The translations under genes were made by a program, and so were the position numbers. Shown piece after piece: positions 44,738 through 55,290 of a stretch of 64,000 nucleotides of DNA. Position 1 is the first letter of the stretch. Every line of letters begins with the position of its first letter. Below the pieces are notes generated by a model. The model was not told the origin of the DNA. It was given only the letters and a program-made list of their open reading frames with translations, and did no database searches. Source of the DNA: Tetracentron sinense (Eukaryota; Streptophyta; Magnoliopsida; Trochodendrales; Trochodendraceae); assembly GCA_015143295.1 (NCBI GenBank), contig CM026574.1, positions 16,122,938 to 16,186,937 of the forward strand, written 5' to 3'.

Positions 44738-47700
44738 TCAACATGGAGGCATGTAATGAGGTTTGGGCTGCATTTGTGTTTTGCGGGTGGGCCCATTCTT
44801 CACTATAATCGCTGTTTCCATACCCCAACTAGCATGCCGTTCCAAATGACAGTGCATGAACCACACCCCTGAAAAAATCATCAACATTAGGATATACAAG
44901 CTATGTTTTAATGGCCAGAACGAGCCTTGAACCGGCTGGGCGACCAGTTCCATTTCGACCTGTCCGGATCAGCCGTGGCCTTTTATCATTTATTTATTTT
45001 TATTTTTTTTTACCGATTTTCATATTTAGATTAGTTTTAAAAATAGGCCTGTTGTGATGGTTTTGAGGACCGGTTGACTTGTCAATTCCTGATTTTACCG
45101 ATTCAACCAGCCGGTCCGGTTTTCAAAACACTGTGTACAATAAATAGCTATTGTTGTTGTTGATGCTGCTGGTCAGAAAGAATCTGAGCCAAACCAGCCC
45201 CGCAAGTTCTAAGCCCAGTTATATTTTGGGCTGAACAAGGATCATATATTGGAGGCTGTAGGCTGGTTTAGACCTGTATATGGGGTCGAATCCATAAAAA
45301 GGCCAGGCTTTAGGTCCATTTGTTAAAAAAAAAAAGGAAAATTGGGCCCCGCCATCAAATGGTCCGCCCAAAATATTTAATACGGAGCCTAGGTCTAGAG
45401 AATTGTCTTGAGCTATATACTTGGGTCTTGGCATGGTCCTAGCCCTTAGGTCCAAAGACTGGTTGTGCTTACCTCGGTCCAGACCAAGCCCAATATATGT
45501 GCACCATTTGCAATTTTCATTGTTTCTCAGATTTTCTGTTATCCCATTACAGCCTCCTACAAAATAAAGCTAGTAAGCTTACCAGGATTGTCTGCTAGGA
45601 ATCTGATGGCAGTCCATCCATTCTTAGGGACTCCAACGGTATTCACTTCAGGTGGATCAACCAAGTTATACCCTTTCGGGTCAGTCACATTGTTGAAGTT
45701 CCCGAACCCGGTTCCAACCAAATAAAAGTTGTACCCATGTAGGTGCATTGGATGATTCTCTCCTGAATTCAAGTTAGTCCCTTGGATAACAATCTCCACT
45801 GAAGAATTATACTCCACCACTATCACCTTAGTACCAAATGTTGGCGTCGAAAGATTACTCGCTAGCTCATCGGCCGTAAAATTGAAATAAAAAGGTGGCT
45901 CATTAGGGAAATCCGTATCGTAAATACCCCTGATTTTCCTATAGTAAGCTCCCAGTATGTCGATCGTCGGGGTCACGAAACTTATGTTGTTCATGCTAGA
46001 AAGAACTCGCGATCCATTGGGTCCGTCACACGAGTTGTTTACACAAGGGTATGTGTTTATTGAAATTGTAGTATAAACTCGAGTATCAACCTTTTTGGGG
46101 ACAGTAATAGGGTGATCTTTACTCGCTAAACTCCTAAGACCACTGGTGAAGTTCGTCGCAGCCGCTGTGTCATTATAATAGGGAAGGTATGGTAAGGAAA
46201 GAGATGATGGAGCAGTGTAATTGCCCTTGTACTGTAGAATAGCCGTGGTTGTCGTGTTATCGAAAGGAACACCAAGGCCGCTCGAATAAGCACTAGCGGC
46301 CATGTAATATTGGCTTGAAGGCTGGTTAGCTTTTAACAGGATATCCATGGTTTGTCCTGGAGTTATCATGAGATAATCGACCGTTAATGGTTTAATGTAG
46401 GCACCGTCTGTTCCAACTACTGTAAGTTGATGTTGAGCGACCGAAAAGAAGAGCTCCTCGTTCATCACTGCATTCACCATGCGAAGGAGATATGTTTTGC
46501 CATGCTCCACTAGCATTCGAAATGTTCCTGAAATATGATGATCATGATAATTAATCAATGCTTCTTAAATGATATTATAAAATGTATTTTGCATTCCTTA
46601 AGAAAGTTGTGATAGCCGAGTTTGTCTAATGGGACAGATTAATGTTTTAGTCCAAAACGGTGTGGGTTCAAATCCAACTCTTATCAAAAAAATTCGGCCC
46701 AGGATTCTCTCAAGTTGGAACCCCTAGAGGTCGCCACGTGTCTCCTTTGACACCCCTTAACCATGGGTAAGGTTCACCCACCCTTAGGGTTCACTCACCA
46801 TCCTTGGTTTTTTTTTTTTTATTAATTATTAATTTTTTAATAAAAAAAACTTTTTTTTAATATTAAAAAACTCTAAAAACAGTTTTTTTAATTTAAAAAA
46901 TAATAATTAATATTAAAAAAAAAAAACCAAGGATGGGTGAGTGAACCCTAAGGGTGAGTGAACCTTACCCATGGTTAAGGGGTGTCAAAGGAGACACGTG
47001 GTGACCTCTAGGGGTTCCAACTTGAGAGATTCTCTCAAGTTGCAACTTGAGAGAATCCGCTCCCAAAAAATTCATATATGTTTTGCTTTTTTGTCTTTAT
47101 ATATATATATGAGCTGAGCTCGAGCTTGGCCAAGCTCCGAACTTAATTCAAGCCGAGCTGAGCTCGAGTTGGTTCAAGCTTGGTTTGAATTTATTAGGAT
47201 TATCATGACCGCTTTGATTAAAATTATTTAAATTACAATTCAAACAATTACATAAAATAATGCAGAAAAATAGATTCGAGGATAATCCTCAGTCTACAGA
47301 ATTTGGCATTTATTATTGTCATTTATTATGGTACAATAGCCCCCACAATAGCCCCACATAAAGATAATAAGTTAGGGTTGGCATTTATTATTGTCAGATT
47401 AGTAGAAGTAAAATATATTGCCTTTTTTAAAAGCTAATGAAAGTAAACCTTTTTTAAAAGCTCATGAAAGTAAACTTAATCCATTTTTTCTTACGTGATA
47501 ATAATGTGAGACACCTTTGATAGCTTACGCTACAATACTCTCTTACGTCTCAGGGAATAACTATGAACAGGAGTTCCGGTTGAACAGTCGATCGGAGCAA
47601 CCCAAAAAATATCTTGGGCATGTGTTAGTTTGGTAATTATGAACATAAAGAATGGTGTTTTTTTCCACTACCATTTTTTCATAAATACCCCTTCCCAAAG

Positions 47701-50281
47701 TATTTTTTGGGTTGCTCTATTTGACTTTTCTACTGGAGCTCCTGTTGATAGTTAATCTCTACATCTAACTATCCACACACACATACACATATATATATAT
47801 ATATATATTTATTTCTTTTTCTTTCTTTCTTTCTTTTGATCTGAGCCAGCTTGGCTTGAACACAACCCAATACTTGATAAGTACCTGGTTTTGAGCATGA
47901 ATAGAGATCTCCTGGTTGGCCGTTTATGGTGAAAGCGTCAGAAAGGTTTGGTTCTCCTCCATTTTCAAGCGCTTCTTCAATTATCTCCATCACGTCTCCC
48001 TTGTACCATGATCCTTCAAGTACACAAGATGAAGAATAAATACATATCCCTAGCCACTAAGTAAATGGGAAATATTACATAGCCCTAACCACCATCTAAA
48101 ATCAAACAAACAATCGAGTGGTAATCAGAAATGTACGCCTCTGGATGGTTCCATTTACCCAATAGTATGATATTCTCATAGGCACCTAGAACTGGGGTTG
48201 TCAACTAGGCGATCCAGCTCGCAACTTATCAAGTTTCATGGAAGTCGGATGGGCAACAGCGCTTGCTGTTGCGCTGTTGCCCATATGTTTCTTATAAAAT
48301 GGGGGCCACCTACTGTTTACATGGGAATCATCAAATGATAAAAAATGGGACCCATTTTGCAAGACACATATGGGCAACAGCGCAACAGCGAGCGCTGTTG
48401 CCCATCCGAACTCAGTTTCATGAGCCATCACCCAATTGAACCAATTAAGGATAGGCTCACAAACTAATTGAATGAGCATGCGTAGCTCATCCTTATATAT
48501 CCATAGAATGGGGTAGAATTTGAATTTTATGGCCCTTTAGGGTCCGTTCTTTCGTTGAGATTTTAAAAGCTCGGCATTTTGCAAGTCTGATCAAGGTTTA
48601 AGTGCTGGTTTTTTAAGTTTTTTTTTTTTTTGTGTTTGGTTCTTTTGAGCGTAAGACCTCCATTTTTAGTGAGACTTAAAGTCCCTCATTTAGCGGCTTT
48701 TGAGGTCTTGCGGAAATTGTGATCCTAAAAAACGAACAAAACAAAAACTTGAAAAACCCAGTTCTTTTTAAACCTTAAAAGTGTGAAGTGTCAAATTGTA
48801 CAAGGCTCAGCAAAAGAACAGACCCTAAATAGAATTATGGCCTAGTGCCTTGAATCAAATCAGTCCAAGTCATTAATTTAAGTTGAGCTCAAGCTTGAGA
48901 AATTTTAGTCAGGCCTAAGCGGATCCTATATTGAGCCTTTGATAAGGAGTAGTAGTAACAGCAGCAGCAGCAAAAACTTGGATCAGCTAGACTCATTACT
49001 AATGGGTATAGCTGAGCTTAAGCTTATGAAATTCTCCTAGGCTTGAGTTGGGTAAATCTTGGATGCGCCATCATGAGCTTGAACTGTTTAATCTCTACTT
49101 AATACTAATTGGAAGATCGAACGCGTTTTAATGACATTTTACATACCAAGTATAATGGTATCTTCTGCATGAGGCTTGGTAAATGGATAAGTGGTTCCTT
49201 TCTTTGGGTAAACAATGATAGCCCCATGGACTGTGGCTCTCGACCAGTCGCTATGTGCATGCCACCATAGAGTTCCTTCTTCTGAAGAGAATTTGATCTC
49301 GTAAGTGAAGTTTGCTCCTGGTTGGATTGGGCACTGGGTAATGTACTCTGGCCCATCTGACCACGGATTCCTTGGCTGCTTAACTCCATGCCTGCAAGTG
49401 ATGTTCTTCAATCGATTTAATTTCTTCTAGCACATCATTTAAATGCAAGGATTAAAAATACAGTTTTGGGGATGGATCGGTCCCAACTGCACCCTATAGG
49501 TATCGGTTTTAGACAATACATATAAATAACAAAAAAAATCAAATGAGTTATATGAATCAAATATAAAATCATGCATAGGAAGCGACTCAAAGACAAATCA
49601 GCAAACTCAATTACAATTATGTAATTAATGAGAAAACATTTAAATAAACCATATGTACCGTCTGTTTCATACCAGTATAAATATTGTAGCCCCTTACTAT
49701 TTGTACCATCCGTATCGATTTCGGTAATTTTTATTTCCTTATATAAATGGAATCCCTTAATATCTGATTTTTTTCCATCTTTTGTAGTTCAAAACACAAT
49801 GAGAATAAGTTAGAGAAAGAAGACTCATACCAGTGCAAGGTGACATTATAATCTCCTTTGTTGTAAACATTCAGTAACACTGTATCTCCTTTATGGACAT
49901 GAATTTCTGGCCCTGGAAACTGCCCATTTACAGTCAAGATTTTCTTGGTGCTACACAGTCGTGTGTACGAAGTTTCCGTAATCTACAAGAAAATTGTTAA
50001 ACAAACAAGATCAATAGGTTTTTTCTGTTAAGAAATTGAAAATTTTAATCATTCTACTACATCAATAACTGAACAATTTAATAACTTTGCTGTTTGAAGA
50101 GAGAGAGAGAGAGAAATGTTAGTAGATATCACAATTATTGTAGTAAATGCAACAACAGGATTTAACTACTTACAACATAATCTTGGTAATAGGTCTTGTT
50201 CCAAGCCAAACAAAGGAGAAATCCATCCAAGAACAAAAACAGTAGAATCTCAGAGATTAAAACCTTATACTTAAACCCCAT
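44738..50281 (-). CDS. LAC: Laccase (plant multicopper oxidase), six exons
   Basis: It oxidises phenols (monolignols, flavonoids) with reduction of O2 to water, normally in the cell wall after secretion. Exons on the minus strand: 50,281-50,174; 49,982-49,831; 49,391-49,147; 48,013-47,885; 46,527-45,583; 44,868-44,738. All introns are GT-AG and phases agree, giving 569 residues, normal for the family. Residues 1-26 form a hydrophobic signal peptide. The three cupredoxin domains carry all ten copper ligands: H86 and H88 (LHWHG), H131 and H133 (WWHAHSDW), H470, H473 and H475 (HPMHLHGY), H532, C533, H534 and H538. M543 occupies the type 1 axial position, where many plant laccases have Leu. There are about a dozen NxS/T sites, and the end is MPPC. 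The WGM ending suggests the LAC14/LAC15-like group, but the exact orthologue is not resolved. It looks intact despite insertions in introns 3, 4 and 5. Confidence 0.93.
44900..45135. mobile_element. CCGG-rich MITE in laccase intron 5
   Basis: The ends CTATGTTTTAATGGCC and GGTTTTCAAAACACTG are imperfect inverted repeats with GAACCGG and CCGGTCCGG subterminal blocks. It matches the type of 1,498-1,790. Flanks ATACAAG and GTACAAT may be a worn duplication. Confidence 0.55.
46608..46686 (+). pseudogene. tRNA-like relic (Leu-like) in laccase intron 4
   Basis: TAGCCGAGTTTGTCTAA resembles the A box and D arm of plant tRNA-Leu, and GGGTTCAAATCC is a canonical B box/T-loop. The distance is about right for a type II tRNA. 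The acceptor and anticodon stems do not pair well, so it is a tRNA pseudogene or the head of a tRNA-derived SINE, antisense to the laccase. Confidence 0.45.
46703..47058. mobile_element. Foldback MITE family, copy 9, in laccase intron 4 (best preserved)
   Basis: The arms of about 120 bp are nearly perfect inverted copies. Left: TCTCAAGTTGGAACCCC, GTCGCCACGTGTCTCC, TTAACCATGGGTAAGG, CATCCTTGG. Right: CCAAGGATGGGTGAG, CCTTACCCATGGTTAAGG, GGAGACACGTGGTGACC, GGGGTTCCAACTTGAGAG. The spacer is A/T-rich. The right tip is duplicated and inverted (CAAGTTGCAACTTGAGAG). Confidence 0.8.
47098..47195. repeat. Fragment of the GCTCGAG hAT-like family in laccase intron 4
   Basis: GAGCTGAGCTCGAGCTTGG and AGCTGAGCTCGAGTTGG repeats resemble the subterminal region of the 11,744-12,396 element. 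No ends seen. Confidence 0.4.
47773..47836. repeat. (CA)n/(TA)n/(CTTT)n microsatellite in laccase intron 4
   Basis: A compound tract of CACACACA, ATATATAT and TTTCTTTCTTTC close to the exon 4 splice donor (47,884). Confidence 0.8.
48241..48413. mobile_element. MULE-type MITE with perfect 9-bp duplication, laccase intron 3
   Basis: A perfect AGTTTCATG lies on both sides (48,232-48,240 and 48,414-48,422). Inverted arms of about 50 bp start GAAGTCGGATGGGCAACAG on the left and, on the opposite strand, GAGTTCGGATGGGCAACAG. A 9-bp duplication with long inverted ends is the Mutator signature. The arms contain their own GCAACAGCGC/GCGCTGTTGC palindrome. 173 bp, non-coding. Confidence 0.85.
48536..48829. 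mobile_element. MITE with TTTAGGGTCCGTTCTTT ends, laccase intron 3
   Basis: The left end TTTAGGGTCCGTTCTTT faces AAAGAACAGACCCTAAA. TTATGGCC occurs within a few bases of both sides and may be an 8-bp duplication (hAT-type), though not flush with the ends. Non-coding. Confidence 0.65.
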
Positions 50282-50344
50282 TTCTCACTAGAAAAAGAGA
50301 CCTCTCCTTTGCTTCTCTGATCCTTTGATTCCTCCTTCAAAGGG

Positions 50345-50356
50345 CTATATATAAGC
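50345..50356 (-). promoter_or_regulatory. Laccase TATA box
   Basis: The minus strand reads CTTATATATAGC about 65-75 bases upstream of the ATG at 50,281. A start site about 30 bases downstream would give a short leader of roughly 40 bases. Confidence 0.7.
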
Positions 50357-50603
50357 TAGAGTTTCTCCTACATAGCCACTAGATTCAACACCCACAAACA
50401 AAGCAATAACTGTATAACACCCACAAGCTAGTGCTAGTCCTTTTCCAAAATATGAATTCCAGTACTTATTGGGTTCCTACATCTTTTACTCGTTTCAATT
50501 CATTGAGCTGGTTTCCCTGTATTGGAAAATTTCCAGCTGTTTAGTCACGACATTAATAATGAGTCAAATTTGTAGCATCTATAGACTACAGATTTTCAAT
50601 GTA

Positions 50604-50780
50604 GGGGAATGCTAGCCTTACTGTCATGCCTTTTCTATTCTCAACCCATCAACTACTTGTCCCTTTTTCAGTGAGAGAGTGCTTTTAATAGTTGCTTTAG
50701 TTTTAAATTTAGAAAAAAAAGATAAGTGATCATTGATGGAGGAGAGTAGGAAAGGCCTGAGAATAGGGCTAGCACTCCTC
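50604..50780. mobile_element. Short MITE in the laccase promoter region
   Basis: GGGGAATGCTAGCCTTACTG faces AGGGCTAGCACTCCTC; same family as 4,517-4,675. It lies about 250-430 bp upstream of the TATA box. Confidence 0.65.
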
Positions 50781-50811
50781 TGTCATGGGATATGAAAGTG
50801 GAACATATATA

Positions 50812-50921
50812 GCATAATTCAGTGCCATACATTTTCGCTACCATCTTATCCCGATCGTATGAGAGAGCATAATTCAGTGCCATACATTTTCGCTACCATC
50901 TTATCCCGATCGTATGAGAGA
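50812..50921 (+). repeat. Perfect 55-bp tandem duplication upstream of laccase
   Basis: The unit from GCATAATTCAG to GATCGTATGAGAGA occurs at 50,812-50,866 and 50,867-50,921 with no differences seen. Each copy holds a CCGATCG core. It is about 530-640 bp upstream of the laccase ATG. Confidence 0.9.
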
Positions 50922-51378
50922 GGTCATGAGATTTTCTTCTACTGGGTAACGACTTGTAAGTGGTTCACTCCCCCACTACTAACCACTAATTGATGCTATT
51001 AACTCTAGGTAAAATGATATCATAAAAAATAATAATAATAATAATAAAAGATAACAATGGAATGATAATTAAAGTGACTATCCAGAGACAGTTGAAAAGT
51101 AACGGGAGCATGAAGTTCATTTGCTTGCTCTGTTGAAAATGAGATGCATCTGCTCAATGTTGAAATATGACGAAAACAACTTTTTCATTGTATCAAGACT
51201 ATAGTTACCTGATTATATAGTGGATGATTTTGACAGAGAGCATTCGTAATTTGCTGCCTTTTTAACGGAATCACTAGCAAATGTTGCTAATTAATTTGAT
51301 GATGGATCTTAGCGAATTACGGAACTATGATTAAGACCTCGTAGTCGGTTGATTTGTTATGATTTAACACTGTGAAAC
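50922..51378. other. No gene recognised
   Basis: Intergenic DNA with an (AATAAT)n patch at about 51,028-51,048. Confidence 0.4.
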
Positions 51379-52035
51379 CAGGGGCGGAGCCGGGGGGGGT
51401 GGGGGGGGGGGGGGGGGGCGGCGGCCAAGGCCCCCCCAAATTTTTTTAAATCCTTAGTGCACTGTATGATTAGTGGGCCCCTCAATAAATAAAAAAAATT
51501 GGGCCCCTCAATAAAAAAAAAAAAAAATTTTTAGTATACTTGGTCCACCAATTTTTTTTATCCTATATAATATAGTGCCCCCAACCCCCCCAATTTTTTT
51601 GTCATATATATAGTGAGCCTCCCAATGGAGTCCCTTTATGCCCTTGAGGTTGTCACATGTCTTTATTGACACCCCTTAGCTATGGTTAAAATTCACCCAA
51701 TCTCTGGGTTCACCTACTTATCCTTGCTTTTTAGAAAAAAAATATTTAAATAATTTTAACCTTAGGAGTTAGTGAATTTTAAACTAGGGTTCAAAAAGAA
51801 ATTTGATATATTTTTTTTTAAACCAAGGATAGGTAGGTGAATCTTAACCGGGGTATTAATAGGGACACATGGCGACCTCAAAGGCATTACCAGGAAAAAA
51901 AAATTTCAAAATAAAAAAACTATCCAAAAAAACAATTTCTCGGGTGCTACGCCCAAACCCTCAAATCAATTTTTTTTAATACATGTATTCCTCCTCCCCC
52001 CCCTTGTCCCAAAAAAAAATTCCTGCTTCCACCCG
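51379..52035. mobile_element. hAT-like element with CAGGGGCGGAGCC end, containing a foldback MITE
   Basis: The left end is CAGGGGCGGAGCCGGG and the right end is GCTTCCACCCG. Flanks TGTGAAAC (51,371-51,378) and TATGAAAC (52,036-52,043) form an 8-bp duplication with one mismatch. Its parts are the reverse complement of 6,779-7,375, including the position of the foldback. G-runs at 51,393-51,418 are of uncertain length. Non-coding. Confidence 0.6.
51630..51897. mobile_element. Foldback MITE family, copy 10, nested
   Basis: Left: ATGCCCTTGAGGTTGTCAC, TTAGCTATGGTTAAAATTC, CTTATCCTTG. Right: CCAAGGATAGGTAGG, AATCTTAACCGGGG, GGGACACATGGCGACC, AAAGGCATTACC. Confidence 0.65.
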
Positions 52036-52043
52036 TATGAAAC

Positions 52044-52548
52044 AATGAGAAAACATGAACTTGGACTGTTCAGATTGCAAGATTACTGACAGATAAGTGA
52101 GTTGTGACCAACAACTTAAATAAATCTGAAAATTTGAGTTTGACCTCTTCCAATGATCATAATCTCCTCATACAATTGTTTTTTTGGGATCAAATCATTA
52201 CTATTATGATCATTCAAGGTGTTTCATTAATGGACAAGGAGACGAATAACCACAAATATCATTTTTCTTTTTCTTTTTGGTTCAACTTATAGACCTTAGT
52301 TTTTTTTTTTTTTTTTAATGACAAAAGAAAATTACCAGAATCAACAAAAAAATAATAGGAGTAGTGTTAGATTGATAGACTTTGTCTCCATATATTTTTT
52401 TTTTGGTCCGAGATATACGTTCACGTATAGGTACTGTTGAAGCCCGGGATATAAGACTTGTATATTTTCTTGTCTGAATGTAATTATTATACTCTTTCTT
52501 TGGTAAAACTGGTGGGGGCCGGGACTAGGACCAGTTCCAAACCCTCAA
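52044..52548. other. No gene recognised
   Basis: A/T-rich DNA with homopolymer T-runs. No motif or frame worth calling. Confidence 0.4.
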
Positions 52549-52625
52549 CCCATAGGTCCCGTACGGGTAGGCTTTTTTAAAATAAAAATACATAAAAATT
52601 GTCCCCCCATTTAATCTAATAATCT
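52549..52625. repeat. Dispersed repeat, copy 2
   Basis: It matches 1,305-1,375 (GTACGGGTAGGCTTTTTT followed by AAATTGTC). Confidence 0.4.
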
Positions 52626-52649
52626 AATGTAAATTGATTTCAAGATGAG

Positions 52650-54603
52650 TGTCACGCCCTAAAATCCCACCTAAATTAAAGTCAGGTCACGTGATTTAAC
52701 CACCAAACCATCATAATATCATTTTATAAAGTATTTAAGATAACTTAAAATATGAACCTGAATTTTTTTTTTTATTCAATTAACCAAAATCAAATCTACT
52801 ATCTCAAATTAAAAGTAAAACACAATAACTAATTTGAATCATCCATCATGATTTCCAACTTCACCATAAATCCAAAATTTAATTTATTACAATGTCTTGA
52901 ATTCCAAATCTACATAATGATAATTTAATAACCAGAAAATTATCAATAATTTAGATTTCATTCATCTTCGGGATAATCATCTGCTGGATCTTTTTCTTCC
53001 TCTTCGTACTCTTCATTTTCTCAAGGTCTTAGTGCACAAATATCAAACTTAGAACCTGCCGACAACAAAATCATCGACTGAATAACAAATTACTCCGCGT
53101 ATATAAACTTTTAACTAACAATATAACAACATTGATATAAAACATAAATCATAATTTAACAGTACATGTGAGCATATAAACAAATTAGAGTGCGGAAACA
53201 TAATTTTATAATCAATTCTTATACATGTTCGCTTGTACTTATCTTACTCGTCTTTCTTATTCGTGAGTGTATTCAATAATATGTACTGTGCAATAACTTA
53301 AGATAACTCTACCCCACATATTGGATAGAGACTAACATATACCCTACATACCGAGGTACCACATGGTTTACACATTATCTAGTGCATACAGCTTGTCTAC
53401 ACATTATCTGGTATATACAATTTGTCTACACATTGTCTGGTGTATACGGCTTGTCTGCACATTATTTGATGCATACGGCTTGTCTTGCTTTGATCCTAAG
53501 CTTGTTGGTACTCGGATAGTACAAAACTCAATCATGCTTGTATACTTGTATATTATTTGTATTCTTATTTTTTATCATGTTTGTACATATTTATTTTCAT
53601 GAATGAGTGTGAGTAAAACAATGATAACTATTAATTAAATCGCATCCAGAGTCATTGGTCAAGGGCTTTCGAAAGTTCATCATAACGACTAACGTCGTCA
53701 TGATAGTACATCTAAGTCACACAACCATAATCTACCGTTTGATTTGACCAATATCTATTATCATGCAATTTGTTAATCATACATCAATTTAAACGTATAC
53801 AATTTTTCATAATTGTTCAATACAAAAATATGTTATATAAAGTTTTTCAACAATAACACAATGAAATAATTCTATTAATCATGCATCAATTTTTTTGATA
53901 TATAGTTTTGATAAAATCAATTTCATAAAACTCTAATTTCATAATTATCACAAATTCTAATCAAACTAATAATCATTCCATCAAATTCAACAATCATCCC
54001 TTCCTCCATCATCCACCATGCATAAACTACACAATTTTTTTCTTTTCCCTTGTTGATTTACATACTAACATCATAAGAAGATATCTCTTTAAAATCATAA
54101 ACAATTTTCATGAGTGATTCATAAAATAACATGTTTGGTTTTATTTATTTGTTTAAATCTTATTTATTTATTTAAATTCAACTCTTTTTCCGTATTTATA
54201 TTAAAAATCATTATATTGGTAGGAAGGAATCTATATTTACTTCTCTCGATCACTTTCCTACGATTAAGCGCTTGCAAATAGGCTCGATCTAAGTCTTCAC
54301 ACTCTTCTCCTTGTAAAACTTTTGATTTTCTCTCTTAGATCTCTCAAAATAATTGCACTCTCTTTTAAGTTTGAAAAGTCTTAGAAACCTTCAACCCACA
54401 AACATAAAGATTATTTATAGTGTTAGGGAGTCCTAAAGACTAAAAAATCGAAAAATCGCGCAATCCAAGAAAATTATCACCGTCGAGCAATCGATCAAAA
54501 GGCCATCATCGATCTCAACTTCTTTTTTTTTTTTTATGTCTTTTGCTATTTTTTTTACTAGCTTTCATTTCATGTAATTTATGCCTAAAAATAACTTAAA
54601 TTA
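52650..54603 (-). repeat. LTR of family S, second copy (one end replaced by a MITE)
   Basis: It is homologous along its length to 15,459-17,427: the TGTCACGCCC edge, a GCACAAATATCAAACT block, GATCACTTTCCTACGAT, and a TATAAATAATC TATA box on the minus strand near 54,415. An ATCGATC cluster lies upstream of it (54,476-54,512). A 29-bp minisatellite sits where the other copy has a 22-27-bp one. No internal element region adjoins, so it is a solo LTR or fragment. Confidence 0.6.
53358..53486 (+). repeat. 29-bp minisatellite inside LTR family S
   Basis: CACATTATCTGGTGTATAC-type units start at 53,371, 53,400, 53,429 and 53,458, an exact 29-bp period. The 79-codon frame across it is a product of the repeat. 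Confidence 0.85.
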
Positions 54604-54885
54604 AGGGCCCGTTCAGATACACTTCCATTTTTCCGTTTTTATCTTTTGTTTTTAAAAATTAAAAACAACTTTTTGTTTTTCAATTTTTTTTAAGTAGGAA
54701 ACACATTTGGTATTACTAACTATTACTTATTTTTTTTAAAGAAAAACAAAAAAACGTGTTTGATAAATATGATTAAATAATTTTAATTTATGGTAGTGGT
54801 AATGGTAGTGGTAGTTGTAGTGGTGAGTGGTGAGTGGTGGTAATGGTGGCGGTGGTGGAGGTGGTGGTGGTGTGTGGTGGTGAGT
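54604..54885. mobile_element. MITE end plus GGT/GTG microsatellite
   Basis: GGGCCCGTTCAGATACACTTCC with a TTTTTAAAAATTAAAAAC palindrome is followed at 54,793-54,885 by GTGGTGG-type trinucleotides. The 57,224-57,782 stretch has the same end type but the complementary CCA repeat. Confidence 0.5.
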
Positions 54886-55290
54886 AATAGCACACCTAAA
54901 TACACGCACACAATCATACTTAAGGGTTCCGCTAGGGTGTTATAAGGATAAACTCACCCAATCACTCTAAAAGAGTCGGACTTATGTAAAGATGTTGGTC
55001 CTTGTACACTTCTGGATTAAATTTTTTTTGGATGATCACTTCTACGCAGTTCAGTGTCCATCTGATGTAGGATTAATCAAGAGAGAGTAACACCAACCGT
55101 TCAACATATTATTTTTTAAAACACACGCATAGAATTGTCTCGCTGTACCAAGCATAACATCTGTAATATAGTTCCACGTTAATTTAAGCGTTGAGTATGA
55201 TAATAATATATCAATAATGGGTCCCACAGGATTATATTTGAAAATTGTCACAGGTTTCTATTAGTCATCCAAGTATTAGAGTCCTTTACT
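54886..55290. repeat. Dispersed repeat, inverted relative to about 2,395-2,520
   Basis: TTCCGCTAGGGTGTTATAAGG near 54,927 and the reverse of CTTGGATGACTAATAGAAACC near 55,260 match the left part of the window. The element class is unknown. Confidence 0.45.

Noticed and set aside
51393-51418. Long G-run as a G-quadruplex regulator
   Set aside because: It lies in a non-coding transposon end, and homopolymer length is likely unreliable.
53363-53602. Possible CRISPR-like or coding repeat array
   Set aside because: The 29-bp units are contiguous with no unique spacers; it is a minisatellite inside an LTR of a plant genome.
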